Assembly (NCBI RefSeq): GCF_000688295.1
Contig: NZ_JHZF01000018.1
Location: 62,001-126,000 of the forward strand
Reading direction: 5' to 3'
Origin: Pseudooceanicola nanhaiensis DSM 18065
Lineage (GTDB): Bacteria > Pseudomonadota > Alphaproteobacteria > Rhodobacterales > Rhodobacteraceae
DNA: 64,000 nt
Both the position numbers and the translations under genes were made by a program. The notes under the pieces are model-generated. The model was not told the DNA's origin. It did no database searches and saw only the letters and a program-made list of their open reading frames with translations. Positions 1 through 7,407 of this stretch are shown here, piece after piece (the first letter of the stretch is position 1; each line of letters begins with the position of its first letter).

Positions 1-4
1 ATTG

Positions 5-568
5 TCACGGGTGAAGAAAGCCAGGGTCGTCGCGCTCTGGTCGAGGGGCTCGCTCAATCGTCGCAGGGTCGATCTCACGCATCGTCAACTGGGCGTTCAC
101 CCTGCGGGCCGCGGGGCCCGCACGAAACCACTTCGCGGCGGAAGCCAGGTTAAAGCGCGGACGACGCTGCCCCTTTGCCGGCTTTGAGGCCTCGATCAGC
201 ACCTCGATCATCTCGTCAATGCGGTAGAGGCCACCGGCTACGGGAAGGGGCATTTTGCGCTGCTGCAGCGCCTGTCGCTTAACCTCGAGTTTCTCGGCGA
301 CATCCGCGAGAGACACCAGGTCGGGACGGACCTCGCGCAGGACTGTGCCCGCCGGCAGCGCCTTGATCAGCGCCCGCGCCGCTTCAAGGATCGCGCTTTC
401 GGCCTCATCCCCCTCAATCTCCAGTTCCACACCCAGCAGACCGGCATGGCCAGTGCCCACGAGCGCATCTTCAAAGCCCGCCTCGAAGACCGCGTCAGAG
501 AGCGCAAACGCATCGTGCTCCCCGTCGGGGAGCGCAAAGACCAGTTCGAATTCGAATTCTTCAGCCAT
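5..568 (-). CDS. DNA-binding/antitoxin-like partner of the adjacent small protein
   Basis: This 187-residue protein is encoded directly downstream of, and overlapping by 8 bases (ATGGCTGA), a small HicA-like ORF. The middle (about residues 85-125, around LADVAEKLEVKRQALQQR) looks like a helix-turn-helix followed by a short basic stretch. The N-terminal 80 residues are acidic and could be a partner-binding domain. The overlap and the order (small basic protein first, larger DNA-binding protein second) suggest a toxin-antitoxin-type pair. The palindrome at 854-867 upstream of the pair fits autoregulation. No named family was recognised with certainty, so function is inferred from context. Confidence 0.6.
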   Translation of the reverse strand: MAEEFEFELVFALPDGEHDAFALSDAVFEAGFEDALVGTGHAGLLGVELEIEGDEAESAILEAARALIKALPAGTVLREVRPDLVSLADVAEKLEVKRQALQQRKMPLPVAGGLYRIDEMIEVLIEASKPAKGQRRPRFNLASAAKWFRAGPAARRVNAQLTMREIDPATIERAPRPERDDPGFLHP

Positions 569-830
569 CTGCTTTACCTTCGCCGTTCCTCTGAAGCTTC
601 ACGCAGGCCAGAGCCTTCTGTCGGATCCGCTTCGCGAACTGCTGCGGGTTCTTCGGGGTAGACCAGACTGACATCTGACAGAATTCACCGCAGCGGCATT
701 CCTTATCGTTGGCCGGGCAACGGAGGATCCCCCACGCGTGCCCCTTGCCTTCAATAAGGTCCCATCCCAACTCTTCGAGCTCCTGGATGACAGCCTCGAT
801 TTCCTTTGACGTGTGCTTCTTCCTTGGCAC
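561..830 (-). CDS. Small HicA-like putative toxin, GTG start
   Basis: This is an 89-residue basic protein. Residues about 20-60 carry a pattern of GW, then GKGHAWG, then SVWSTP, which resembles the HicA/YcfA double-stranded-RNA-binding-like toxin fold. Unlike classical HicA it has a Cys cluster (CP..DKECRCGEFC) that could bind a metal. The start is GTG at 830; there is no better in-frame ATG nearby. It overlaps the downstream 187-residue putative antitoxin. The HicA relationship is inferred from pattern only, and a zinc-binding DNA/RNA-binding protein is an alternative. Confidence 0.55.
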   Translation of the reverse strand: MPRKKHTSKEIEAVIQELEELGWDLIEGKGHAWGILRCPANDKECRCGEFCQMSVWSTPKNPQQFAKRIRQKALACVKLQRNGEGKADG

Positions 831-848
831 CTTAGATACTCCACTCGC

Positions 849-1145
849 TTAAATTGTCAAGTGACAAGTTAAATTTTCAGCGAAAACATCGCTGCAATCT
901 GCTGCCCGCCACCGGCAGATCCCCTTAGGAAGCTTGCAATCACGCGCTTCGATCTGAGAAGGGGATACAGGATCGGCGTCCCAGGCAGCAACACCGGCGC
1001 TGATGCGGTTCCGCCTGATCCTGTAGCAGTGTGCCGTCCCCAGACGCGGCACGACGCCACCAACGCAAAACCATTCACGCTGTTTGTCATGATCCCAGCA
1101 GGCAGCAAAGGTTTGGCCCGCGAACAGCCTGTGCCCGCCGGACAT
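849..1145 (-). CDS. Small Cys-rich hypothetical protein after virB6
   Basis: This ORF of 98 codons starts 17 bases after virB6 with a strong Shine-Dalgarno (GGAGGT) 3 bases before ATG. That is the main reason to call it a gene. It contains seven or so cysteines and several tryptophans, with no signal peptide or membrane segment. I do not recognise the family. Its start signal and position suggest co-transcription with the virB operon. An overlapping alternative frame (869-1108) has no such ribosome site. Confidence 0.4.
   Translation of the reverse strand: MSGGHRLFAGQTFAACWDHDKQREWFCVGGVVPRLGTAHCYRIRRNRISAGVAAWDADPVSPSQIEARDCKLPKGICRWRAADCSDVFAENLTCHLTI
854..867. promoter_or_regulatory. Palindrome TTGTCA-AG-TGACAA overlapping a -35-like box
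   Basis: This is a perfect 6-bp inverted repeat with a 2-base spacer, 24 bases upstream of the GTG at 830. On the minus strand the right half contains TTGACA, followed after 16 bases by TATCTA, a plausible -35/-10 pair. An operator overlapping the -35 of a toxin-antitoxin pair would be consistent with autoregulation. The promoter is inferred from sequence alone. Confidence 0.45.
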
Positions 1146-1162
1146 GCTACCTCCGGTAAGCG

Positions 1163-2242
1163 CTACCGCCGGCCCAGCCTGCTCAGCCGTGCCAGTTGCG
1201 CAAGCATCCGCGCGCCGGTGCCGGATGAGCCGCTGGAAGGTGCGGCCGGCGCGCCCCCCGCGGCATTCGGGCGGGTTGGGAGAGCCTGCACGCCGAGAAA
1301 CTGCCTGGCCCGAAGCGCGGCATATTCGGCACCGGTCGCGCCACCGATGGCGTATCGGTTGTAGACCTGCTGGCTTCCTGCCAGGCCCCGGGCGAAAGCA
1401 TAGCTTCCGCCAAAGCCTGCCGAGAGCGCAGGCATCATGATGTTTCCGGAGACCGACCGGACGATGAAAGGCGTGGCGATGATGAACCCCTTGGCCATGA
1501 GCACCATCATGAAGAAGGGCAGGAGGGCGCCGATGTTCGAAGCCCCCTCCGGATCACCCAGCTCGGCGAGCAGTGCGCGCGAGACCCCGGTGATCGTCGC
1601 GAAGACGCCTGCGATGACGATAGGGTAGATCGCGAAGGAGATCAGGGCGGAGAGCCAGCGCGCGAAATAATCCTTGGTCACCTCGAAGAGGGTCAGGAAG
1701 ATCATCACCGGCGCGATCCCGATCAGAAGCGTGATCATGAGCCTGGAGGCGACGACGATGAAGGCGGCCAGCCCTCCGAGGATCGAGAGCAGGAGAACGC
1801 CGAGCGTGTCGAGAAGCGCGCCGGCCATCCAGTTCAGCTCGGACCCCGCAGCGTTCAGGTAATCCCCGAGCGCCGCTATGAGCTGATCGAACTCCTCCGC
1901 AAAGGTCCCCGACGGGCCTGGCGTCCCGCCGCCGACCGACGCGACCAGCGATCCGGCGATGCTGTCTATTCCGTTCAGGATGGCGGATGCGAGGGCGTTG
2001 AACTGGACCCAGTTCGTCGCGAATATGCCAATCAGGCCGATCTTCACGGCGAGCCAGAAGGCGGTCCGGCCGTCCATGGACCGGTATTGGTAGATCATGT
2101 TGAGACAGACGAGGATGATCACGAGCGTCGTCCCGAGGACCAGCATCGTTCCGACCGTGGCGGCCACGGCCCCGAACTGGGTCTCGGCCGCCGAGTCCAG
2201 ATAGCCTTCGGCCGTTTCCACGAAATACGCGACGACGCTCAT
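1163..2242 (-). CDS. virB6: VirB6/TrbL-type inner-membrane channel protein
   Basis: This 359-residue polytopic membrane protein is of the VirB6/TrbL family, which forms part of the inner-membrane channel of type IV secretion systems. Hydrophobic segments lie at about residues 28-50, 62-85 and 145-275. The C-terminal 60 residues are Ala/Gly/Pro-rich and probably cytoplasmic. In the textbook order virB6 lies between virB5 and virB8. Here it is at the distal end of the operon after virB11 and two small genes, 6 bases after the preceding gene. Confidence 0.88.
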   Translation of the reverse strand: MSVVAYFVETAEGYLDSAAETQFGAVAATVGTMLVLGTTLVIILVCLNMIYQYRSMDGRTAFWLAVKIGLIGIFATNWVQFNALASAILNGIDSIAGSLVASVGGGTPGPSGTFAEEFDQLIAALGDYLNAAGSELNWMAGALLDTLGVLLLSILGGLAAFIVVASRLMITLLIGIAPVMIFLTLFEVTKDYFARWLSALISFAIYPIVIAGVFATITGVSRALLAELGDPEGASNIGALLPFFMMVLMAKGFIIATPFIVRSVSGNIMMPALSAGFGGSYAFARGLAGSQQVYNRYAIGGATGAEYAALRARQFLGVQALPTRPNAAGGAPAAPSSGSSGTGARMLAQLARLSRLGRR

Positions 2243-2248
2243 GACCCG

Positions 2249-2653
2249 CTACCAGTTGCCCGCCGTTTCGCAGATCGGGAGCGCTTCCTTCCGGAGCTCG
2301 TTCGCCTGCCGCCGAAAGTCTGACGTCGCCTCGACCACGTCCCAATAGTCTGCCGAGGAATAGCGATCAAAATAGACCGCCTCCGCGGCCTCCCAGGACG
2401 GATACCGGGTGGTGCATGTGCAGCTTTGCGCGTCGACGATGCGTCTCATGCTCTGAAACCGGTAGATTTGCTGGACCAGGAGCCGCTTGTAGGCGTCGCG
2501 CGCCTCGGTGTTTCGCATCCACTTCGGCTCGGGCGGCTGATCGGGGCAGACATCGGGTTGATTGTCGAGTGTCGGGACCAGGTCGCGCTCGGCCGATGCG
2601 ATGGTTCCCGACAAAAGAAGGAATGAGCAGACGAGAGTGGTCGCGCGTGTCAT
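2249..2653 (-). CDS. Periplasmic hypothetical protein of the virB operon
   Basis: This 134-residue protein has a clear N-terminal signal peptide (cleavage near residue 21, after IASA). The mature part has four cysteines, one pair as CTC, and is rich in aromatic and charged residues. It overlaps the upstream DUF4177-like gene (ATGA) and precedes virB6 by 6 bases, so it is translationally embedded in the secretion operon. An accessory role in the periplasmic part of the apparatus is inferred from position; the family was not recognised. Confidence 0.7.
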   Translation of the reverse strand: MTRATTLVCSFLLLSGTIASAERDLVPTLDNQPDVCPDQPPEPKWMRNTEARDAYKRLLVQQIYRFQSMRRIVDAQSCTCTTRYPSWEAAEAVYFDRYSSADYWDVVEATSDFRRQANELRKEALPICETAGNW

Positions 2654-2841
2654 GTCACCGCCTCCTCCGGCCGGTCCACGACCTCACGCTTGAGGAACGC
2701 GGTATAGCCATAGTCGCCCGCCTCGGCGGAGATCACCTCCCAGCCTTCGGCGCCCCGTTCGTTCAGGGCGCGCCGCATCTCGGCGTAGTCCTTCTGCTTC
2801 TTCACCTTGCAGAACAGGATGTCGTATTCAAACCGCTTCAT
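2650..2841 (-). CDS. DUF4177-like small protein
   Basis: This 63-residue protein has the DUF4177 pattern: an N-terminal FEYDI strand, LNERGAEGWEVIS in the middle, then a C-terminal strand ending FLKREVV. No signal peptide is seen. The start ATG overlaps the virB11 stop (ATGA), and its own stop overlaps the next start the same way, so it is an integral member of the operon. The biochemical role of DUF4177 proteins is unknown to me. Confidence 0.7.
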   Translation of the reverse strand: MKRFEYDILFCKVKKQKDYAEMRRALNERGAEGWEVISAEAGDYGYTAFLKREVVDRPEEAVT

Positions 2842-3827
2842 GCCTTCTGCCTTTCCTGCAATCCGGCTCCGGGGAGATAGAATTCGGTGATGCCGCGTTG
2901 GCCGTCTTCACGCCCGGCCTGGATGATCACGTCGATCGAGCTTTCGATGTATTTGACCATGTCCTGGTAGGTCATCGGGATCTCGGTCTTGAGCGCGGCG
3001 ATGGCGAGACGCTGGACGGCGAGCTGAGGGGTTTCGGCGTGGAGCGTTGTCATCGAGCCGCCATGACCTGTGTTGATCGCCTCGAGGAAGGTCATGGCCT
3101 CCTTGCCGCGGACCTCGCCGAGGATGATGCGGTCGGGCCGCATGCGGAGCGTCGCGGTCAGGAGCACGTCGGCGGACTGGAACTCCGCGTCCCGGTTGGC
3201 GATGAGCGTCACAGCATTGGGTTGGGCGGGAAGCAGTTCCGCCGCCTCTTCGATGGTGACGATACGTTCTTCGCCCGGAACGTAGGAGAGGATTTTCCGG
3301 GCCGCGACGGTCTTGCCCGTCGAGGTGCCGCCGGAGACGATCATGTTTAGCTTGTTCTCGACGCAGAAGCGGATGGCGTCATAGATGTCGCCGGCGGCCA
3401 CGACCTCGCGCAGCGCGCGGTTCTTCTCCTGGCGCAACTCCTCGAGCTTGCGCTCTTCGCCATAGAGGAAACGTAGCTCGATCTGGTCCAGCGGTAGGCT
3501 CGAGAAGAAGCGGAGTGAGATCGACATGCCCGCGAGCACCGCGGGCGGGGTTACGACCTGGGCCCGGATGGGGCGGTCGCGATAGGTGATCGAGACCGAG
3601 ACGATGGGCTTGTCCTTGCTCATTGTCGTGTTGGCTGAGGAGGCGATCTGGTTGCCAAGATCGCGCAGCTCGGTGACGCTCAGGCGCTGGTCCAGCGCGC
3701 GCATGAAGTGATCGCCCTGGAACTCGCCCCAGCAGGTGCCATCCGGGTTGATGCATATCTCGATGACGTCATCGCGGGCGGCGTCCTTCAGCTTATCGAG
3801 CGAGGTCTGGAGGTAGGAGAGCGTCAT
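2838..3827 (-). CDS. virB11: VirB11 secretion ATPase
   Basis: This 329-residue cytoplasmic hexameric ATPase of the VirB11/TrbB family energises pilus assembly and substrate transfer. The Walker A motif GGTSTGKT lies near residue 166, followed by the Asp box (TIEEAAEL), Walker B-like RPDRIILGEVRG and a His box (NTGHGGSMTTLHA). The ATG at 3827 was chosen because it sits right behind the virB10 stop (TGAGATG). Upstream in-frame codons would overlap virB10. Confidence 0.93.
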   Translation of the reverse strand: MTLSYLQTSLDKLKDAARDDVIEICINPDGTCWGEFQGDHFMRALDQRLSVTELRDLGNQIASSANTTMSKDKPIVSVSITYRDRPIRAQVVTPPAVLAGMSISLRFFSSLPLDQIELRFLYGEERKLEELRQEKNRALREVVAAGDIYDAIRFCVENKLNMIVSGGTSTGKTVAARKILSYVPGEERIVTIEEAAELLPAQPNAVTLIANRDAEFQSADVLLTATLRMRPDRIILGEVRGKEAMTFLEAINTGHGGSMTTLHAETPQLAVQRLAIAALKTEIPMTYQDMVKYIESSIDVIIQAGREDGQRGITEFYLPGAGLQERQKA

Positions 3828-3828
3828 C

Positions 3829-5223
3829 TCAGAAAATCTCCAGATCACGGTCGACCATCACGGTGACGCGGGCGCCCTGATCGACATAGATGACGGGCCC
3901 GATGGAGAGGTAGTCGCCGATCACGGAATCGGTGGCATCCGCCAGGTCGTCTCCCACATCTTGCAGGACCTCGGCGGTGGCCTCATCCTCGACCTGCGCC
4001 GACGCCACGTTCGGCGCGGCCGAGATGATGGAGATCAGCGCGGCGGAGCCGAAGCGCTCGTCGAAGCGGGTGTCGACGAAACCGGTGACGCCTGAGCGCC
4101 CGAGCTCATCGCCGCCGAAGGAGCTGATCCGGACGGTCTGATTGTTGGGAAGGATGATCCGGTCCCAGGCGATGGTCACGCGGCGCTGCGCGATCTCGAT
4201 GCCGGAGCGATAGCGCCCGATCAGGCGCGACCCGCGCGGGATCAGAAGCCGTGTGCCGTCATAGCTGAACACATCCTCGGAGATGATGGCGCGGGTCTGG
4301 CCGGGGAGCGCGCTGTCGAGGGCGGTCTCCATCACGGCCTGGATCATCGTGCCCTGGATGACGGTGTTCGAGGGGTTGGCGATGACCTCGGCCTGCGTGA
4401 CCGTGACCGGCAGCGCGCCGTTCAGCACGAAGTCTGTCACCTCGCCGAAGGTGCGTTCGGTGAGTTCTGTTTCACCTGAGTTGGCGCCGCCCGTGCCGCC
4501 GAAAGCGATGACGGGGGAGGCAATCCGACGTTCCTGGAACGCACGCTCCTCCTCGGCCCGGCGCTGAAGCTCCGCCAGCCGTCGGGCCTCTTCCTCGCGC
4601 CGAAGCCGCTCTTCTTCGCGGGCGCGGAGTTCCTCGTCGCTGGGACCGGGCGGGGCGGGCGCCGGCTTGTTGACCTCCAGGAGCGCGAGGTCCAGGTCCA
4701 TCCGCAATTGCTGGAGTTCGCGATCTCGTGCCGCGAGTTCCTCCTGGAACAGCGCCTGGGCGCTCTCGGACGCCGCTTGCAGTGCCGCGATCCTCGCGGT
4801 CAGCGCCTCGATCGCCTCAGCCGCGGCGCTGTCCCCTTCGACGACGGGCTCCGGCGCGTTTTTCAGCTCTTCGATCTGCGCCTGCAAGGCTTCGATTTGT
4901 GCGAGGAGTTCGGCATTGGGCTCGGCCGGTGCAGGTTCGACTAGCACGATTTCCGGGTCTGGGGCGGGAGGCGGCACGAAGGGTTCGATCTCTCCGAAGC
5001 CGTCGCCCTCGAGCTGGAACTCGTCCGGGGTGGCCGTCGGCAGGGCGACCTCGTCTTCCGGCTGCGAGAACAGGTAGAGCACCAGGCCGCCTGCAAGGAT
5101 GAGGCCCATCATCAGGAATGCGAGGAGCGGGGACCGCCGCCTTGTGGATGCGCCCGGGCGCCTGTTGCCTTGTTCGAGGGCGGCCAGACGCCGCTCGAGA
5201 TCGGGGTTCGGGGTGTCACTCAC
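3829..5223 (-). CDS. virB10: VirB10 energy-transducing scaffold protein
   Basis: This 464-residue protein is of the VirB10/TrbI family, which spans both membranes and links ATPase action to the outer-membrane pore. It shows one transmembrane helix near residues 33-52, a long Pro- and Glu-rich region with coiled-coil character (about 70-225), and the conserved C-terminal beta-barrel domain (from about residue 270, including RLLIPRGSRLIGRYRSG). The start is GTG at 5223, overlapping the virB9 stop (GTGA); the longer frame has no good start. Confidence 0.93.
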   Translation of the reverse strand: MSDTPNPDLERRLAALEQGNRRPGASTRRRSPLLAFLMMGLILAGGLVLYLFSQPEDEVALPTATPDEFQLEGDGFGEIEPFVPPPAPDPEIVLVEPAPAEPNAELLAQIEALQAQIEELKNAPEPVVEGDSAAAEAIEALTARIAALQAASESAQALFQEELAARDRELQQLRMDLDLALLEVNKPAPAPPGPSDEELRAREEERLRREEEARRLAELQRRAEEERAFQERRIASPVIAFGGTGGANSGETELTERTFGEVTDFVLNGALPVTVTQAEVIANPSNTVIQGTMIQAVMETALDSALPGQTRAIISEDVFSYDGTRLLIPRGSRLIGRYRSGIEIAQRRVTIAWDRIILPNNQTVRISSFGGDELGRSGVTGFVDTRFDERFGSAALISIISAAPNVASAQVEDEATAEVLQDVGDDLADATDSVIGDYLSIGPVIYVDQGARVTVMVDRDLEIF

Positions 5224-5915
5224 GACGTGCCTCCCCGGGGCGGGGCCGCCTCGATGCAGACGACCTCCTCGCCCAGGCGCAGCACCCATTGACGGCCGAC
5301 GCCGGAGACGCGGATCACGCCGTCCTCCACGGCGCCGGTGTTCACCGTGCGCTCGCGCCCGCCCGCAAAGCGGAAGATGGCCGGGACCGGCGCGTTCCGC
5401 GGGAAGGCGAAATAGGTGAAGGTGCCGTCATCCCAGACGCGGGTCGGGGTGAACTCGGTCCGCGCGCTGGCCCCGTAGTTATAGTTCGGGGCGGCCTGCG
5501 CGATGGCGTTTGCCGGGCGCCGGTTGTCCTCGGGGTAGCGGAACTGTACGACATAGAAGGTCGGGCTCGAGACCTCGTTCACGTTGAAATAATAACTCCG
5601 CCGGTTGGTGTAGACGGTGACGTTGGTGTGGACCCCGCGCGCCAGGGGCTTGATCGCGAAGGCGCGCCCGCCCGGCACGCCGTCGATCTCGAACCCTTCC
5701 GTGTCGCCGGCGATGATCGACCGGATGCTCTCGCCTGTCCCGAACTCGATGGTCGTGACATGGGTGAGCGAGACGCTGAGCCGGTAGACTTGACCCTCCT
5801 GGTAGGTGGCGATCCGGACACGGGCATCATTCGGACCGCCGCGCGGGATCTCCTCGGCGAGGGCGAGCGCGGTCGAGAGGAGAACGGACAGAAGGGCTAT
5901 GAGGTAAAGCTTCAC
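5220..5915 (-). CDS. virB9: VirB9 outer-membrane complex protein
   Basis: This 231-residue protein is of the VirB9/TrbG/CagX family, a periplasmic and outer-membrane core component that pairs with VirB7 and VirB10. It has an N-terminal signal peptide (cleavage near residue 20, before EEIPRGG). The C-terminal half has typical family strands (RVWDDGTFTYFAFP, then PAIF). The start is GTG at 5915, directly abutting the virB8 stop (TAGGTG), so it is read by coupled translation. Confidence 0.92.
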   Translation of the reverse strand: MKLYLIALLSVLLSTALALAEEIPRGGPNDARVRIATYQEGQVYRLSVSLTHVTTIEFGTGESIRSIIAGDTEGFEIDGVPGGRAFAIKPLARGVHTNVTVYTNRRSYYFNVNEVSSPTFYVVQFRYPEDNRRPANAIAQAAPNYNYGASARTEFTPTRVWDDGTFTYFAFPRNAPVPAIFRFAGGRERTVNTGAVEDGVIRVSGVGRQWVLRLGEEVVCIEAAPPRGGTS

Positions 5916-6572
5916 CTAGTTCTCCAATCTGTCCGACCGGATCGAATATTCGACGACGGTGAAGCCGAACGGGTTGGTCCAGACCTCGTCGATTGTGCGA
6001 CGGGTCTCGGGGCGGAACTCGAAGAGCAGCGTCGCGGTGAAGAGGCCCGCCTGCACGCCCTGGATCGAGGTCAGGCGCTTGCGGAGCCGCACGGTCGCCC
6101 GGTTGCTGCCGATCAGATTGATGCTGAGGATCTCGACGTCGAGCCGGGCGTTCGGCCCGTAGACTGACGGCGGATACTCTGCATTGGCCGAGTTCCAGAT
6201 CTGGCGCAGCGAGGCCCCGGCCGCACGGTCCGACCGGCGCAACACGCCGCGGATCCGCAGGTCGTTGTCGAGCTGGTTATAGACCTCGCGGTCGGTCACA
6301 TAGCGGAAGACCTCCGCCTCGATGATCGCCCGGTTCTCGGTGACGGTGGTGGCGCCGACCGAGGCTTCGGGCAGGGCGAAGCCGGTGGCGGGATCGTAAG
6401 GCACAACAACTGGGGGCGGATCGACATCGAGGATGGCCACGGCGGCCGCGCTGAGGCAGCCCAGGATGCCAAAGCCGAGGCCGATGAGCCCCAGGCGCTG
6501 CCAGAGCCGTTCCCGTCTCAGTGCGCCGTAGACCAGTTCCTCCTCGATGATGGCGGTTTCTTCGTCCAACAA
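5916..6572 (-). CDS. virB8: VirB8 inner-membrane assembly factor, TTG start
   Basis: This 218-residue VirB8 protein is a bitopic inner-membrane protein that nucleates the channel. It has a cytoplasmic N-terminus, one transmembrane helix at about residues 28-48, and a periplasmic NTF2-like domain with the motif ESVYGPNARLDVEI-like (here YPPSVYGPNARLDVEI) and TVRLRKR strands. No ATG is available near the N-terminus, and TTG at 6572 (or 6569) with GAGG just upstream is the best start. It follows virB5 by 7 bases. Confidence 0.9.
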   Translation of the reverse strand: MLDEETAIIEEELVYGALRRERLWQRLGLIGLGFGILGCLSAAAVAILDVDPPPVVVPYDPATGFALPEASVGATTVTENRAIIEAEVFRYVTDREVYNQLDNDLRIRGVLRRSDRAAGASLRQIWNSANAEYPPSVYGPNARLDVEILSINLIGSNRATVRLRKRLTSIQGVQAGLFTATLLFEFRPETRRTIDEVWTNPFGFTVVEYSIRSDRLEN

Positions 6573-6579
6573 TCAGTCC

Positions 6580-7407
6580 TCAATCCGCGCTCAGTTCCGG
6601 AAGCGTGAACTCCATGAAGCGTTGTTCTTCGGCGATGGTGGCGGCATCGATCACGCCGCCGGTGCCATCTCCTACGGTCTGGATCGCTTCGAGCTGCCAC
6701 ATGGCGACGAGCGCGATGGCAAGCTCTGCCGTCACCCGCGTGTTGAGATCGACGCTCTCCTTCAGCTCGTCCATGTCGTCGATGAGCCCGACGAGCCGGT
6801 CGACACGTTCGAGCGACTGCCCGGCATCCTCATAGCTGTTCTGGGCCGCGGCGGAGACCAGCGCGCCGGTCGTGGCCATGGTCGCCACGCGGCCCGCGCC
6901 GGGATTGCCGCTCCGGGCCATCTCCGAGAGTGTGTCCTCGTCGAAGCCGAGATCGGCCAGAACCCGGTCCATCTGGGTTTCGATCTCGCCGGCGCCGGAT
7001 CCGGTGAGCCCGGTGAAATCCCCGGTCTTGATCGCTTGAATCGTTGCGAGAATGTCTCCGAACTCCTGGTCGAGCAGACCGTTCAGCTCGTCCTCCATCT
7101 GGGTCCGGATGATTTCCGGGAGTTCGGCGAGACGGGTCAGCGCCTCGTATGTCCGCTGCAACTCCGCGAGCTGGTCCGTGAGCGTGGCAAGTTGTTCGCG
7201 GAGTTGCACGAGCTGCTCGTTCTGCAGGATCTCGTCTTCGATCATCTGCCGGAGCTGCTGGATATTCTGGGCGATGTTCTGGGTGTCGACGACCGGCACG
7301 CCCTGGGCCTTTACTGGGGTGAGGGTCAGAGCCGGCACGCTGAGCGCCAGGGTGCTGGCAAGGGCCAGGGCGCGGAGCGGTGCTGCCGTGACAAATCTGT
7401 GGGACAT
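6580..7407 (-). CDS. virB5: VirB5-like minor pilus protein
   Basis: This 275-residue exported protein has a signal peptide (cleavage near residue 34, VKA|QGVP). A long alpha-helical and coiled-coil section follows (about 45-115), then more helices, typical of VirB5 pilus-tip adhesins. ATG at 7407 overlaps the stop of the upstream gene (TGATG). The last 50 residues (LKESVDLNTR...AEL, ending RFMEFTLPEL) match the tail of the neighbouring transglycosylase protein. Confidence 0.82.
   Translation of the reverse strand: MSHRFVTAAPLRALALASTLALSVPALTLTPVKAQGVPVVDTQNIAQNIQQLRQMIEDEILQNEQLVQLREQLATLTDQLAELQRTYEALTRLAELPEIIRTQMEDELNGLLDQEFGDILATIQAIKTGDFTGLTGSGAGEIETQMDRVLADLGFDEDTLSEMARSGNPGAGRVATMATTGALVSAAAQNSYEDAGQSLERVDRLVGLIDDMDELKESVDLNTRVTAELAIALVAMWQLEAIQTVGDGTGGVIDAATIAEEQRFMEFTLPELSAD

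Noticed and set aside
599-844. 81-codon minus-strand frame overlapping the HicA-like ORF
   Set aside because: Ser/Arg-rich shadow translation without family pattern; the GTG-started frame has recognisable motifs and overlaps its partner.
5118-6167. 349-codon open frame on the + strand antisense to virB9 and virB8
   Set aside because: Shadow of well-defined virB8/virB9 genes; composition is Arg/Asp-rich as typical of antisense translation.
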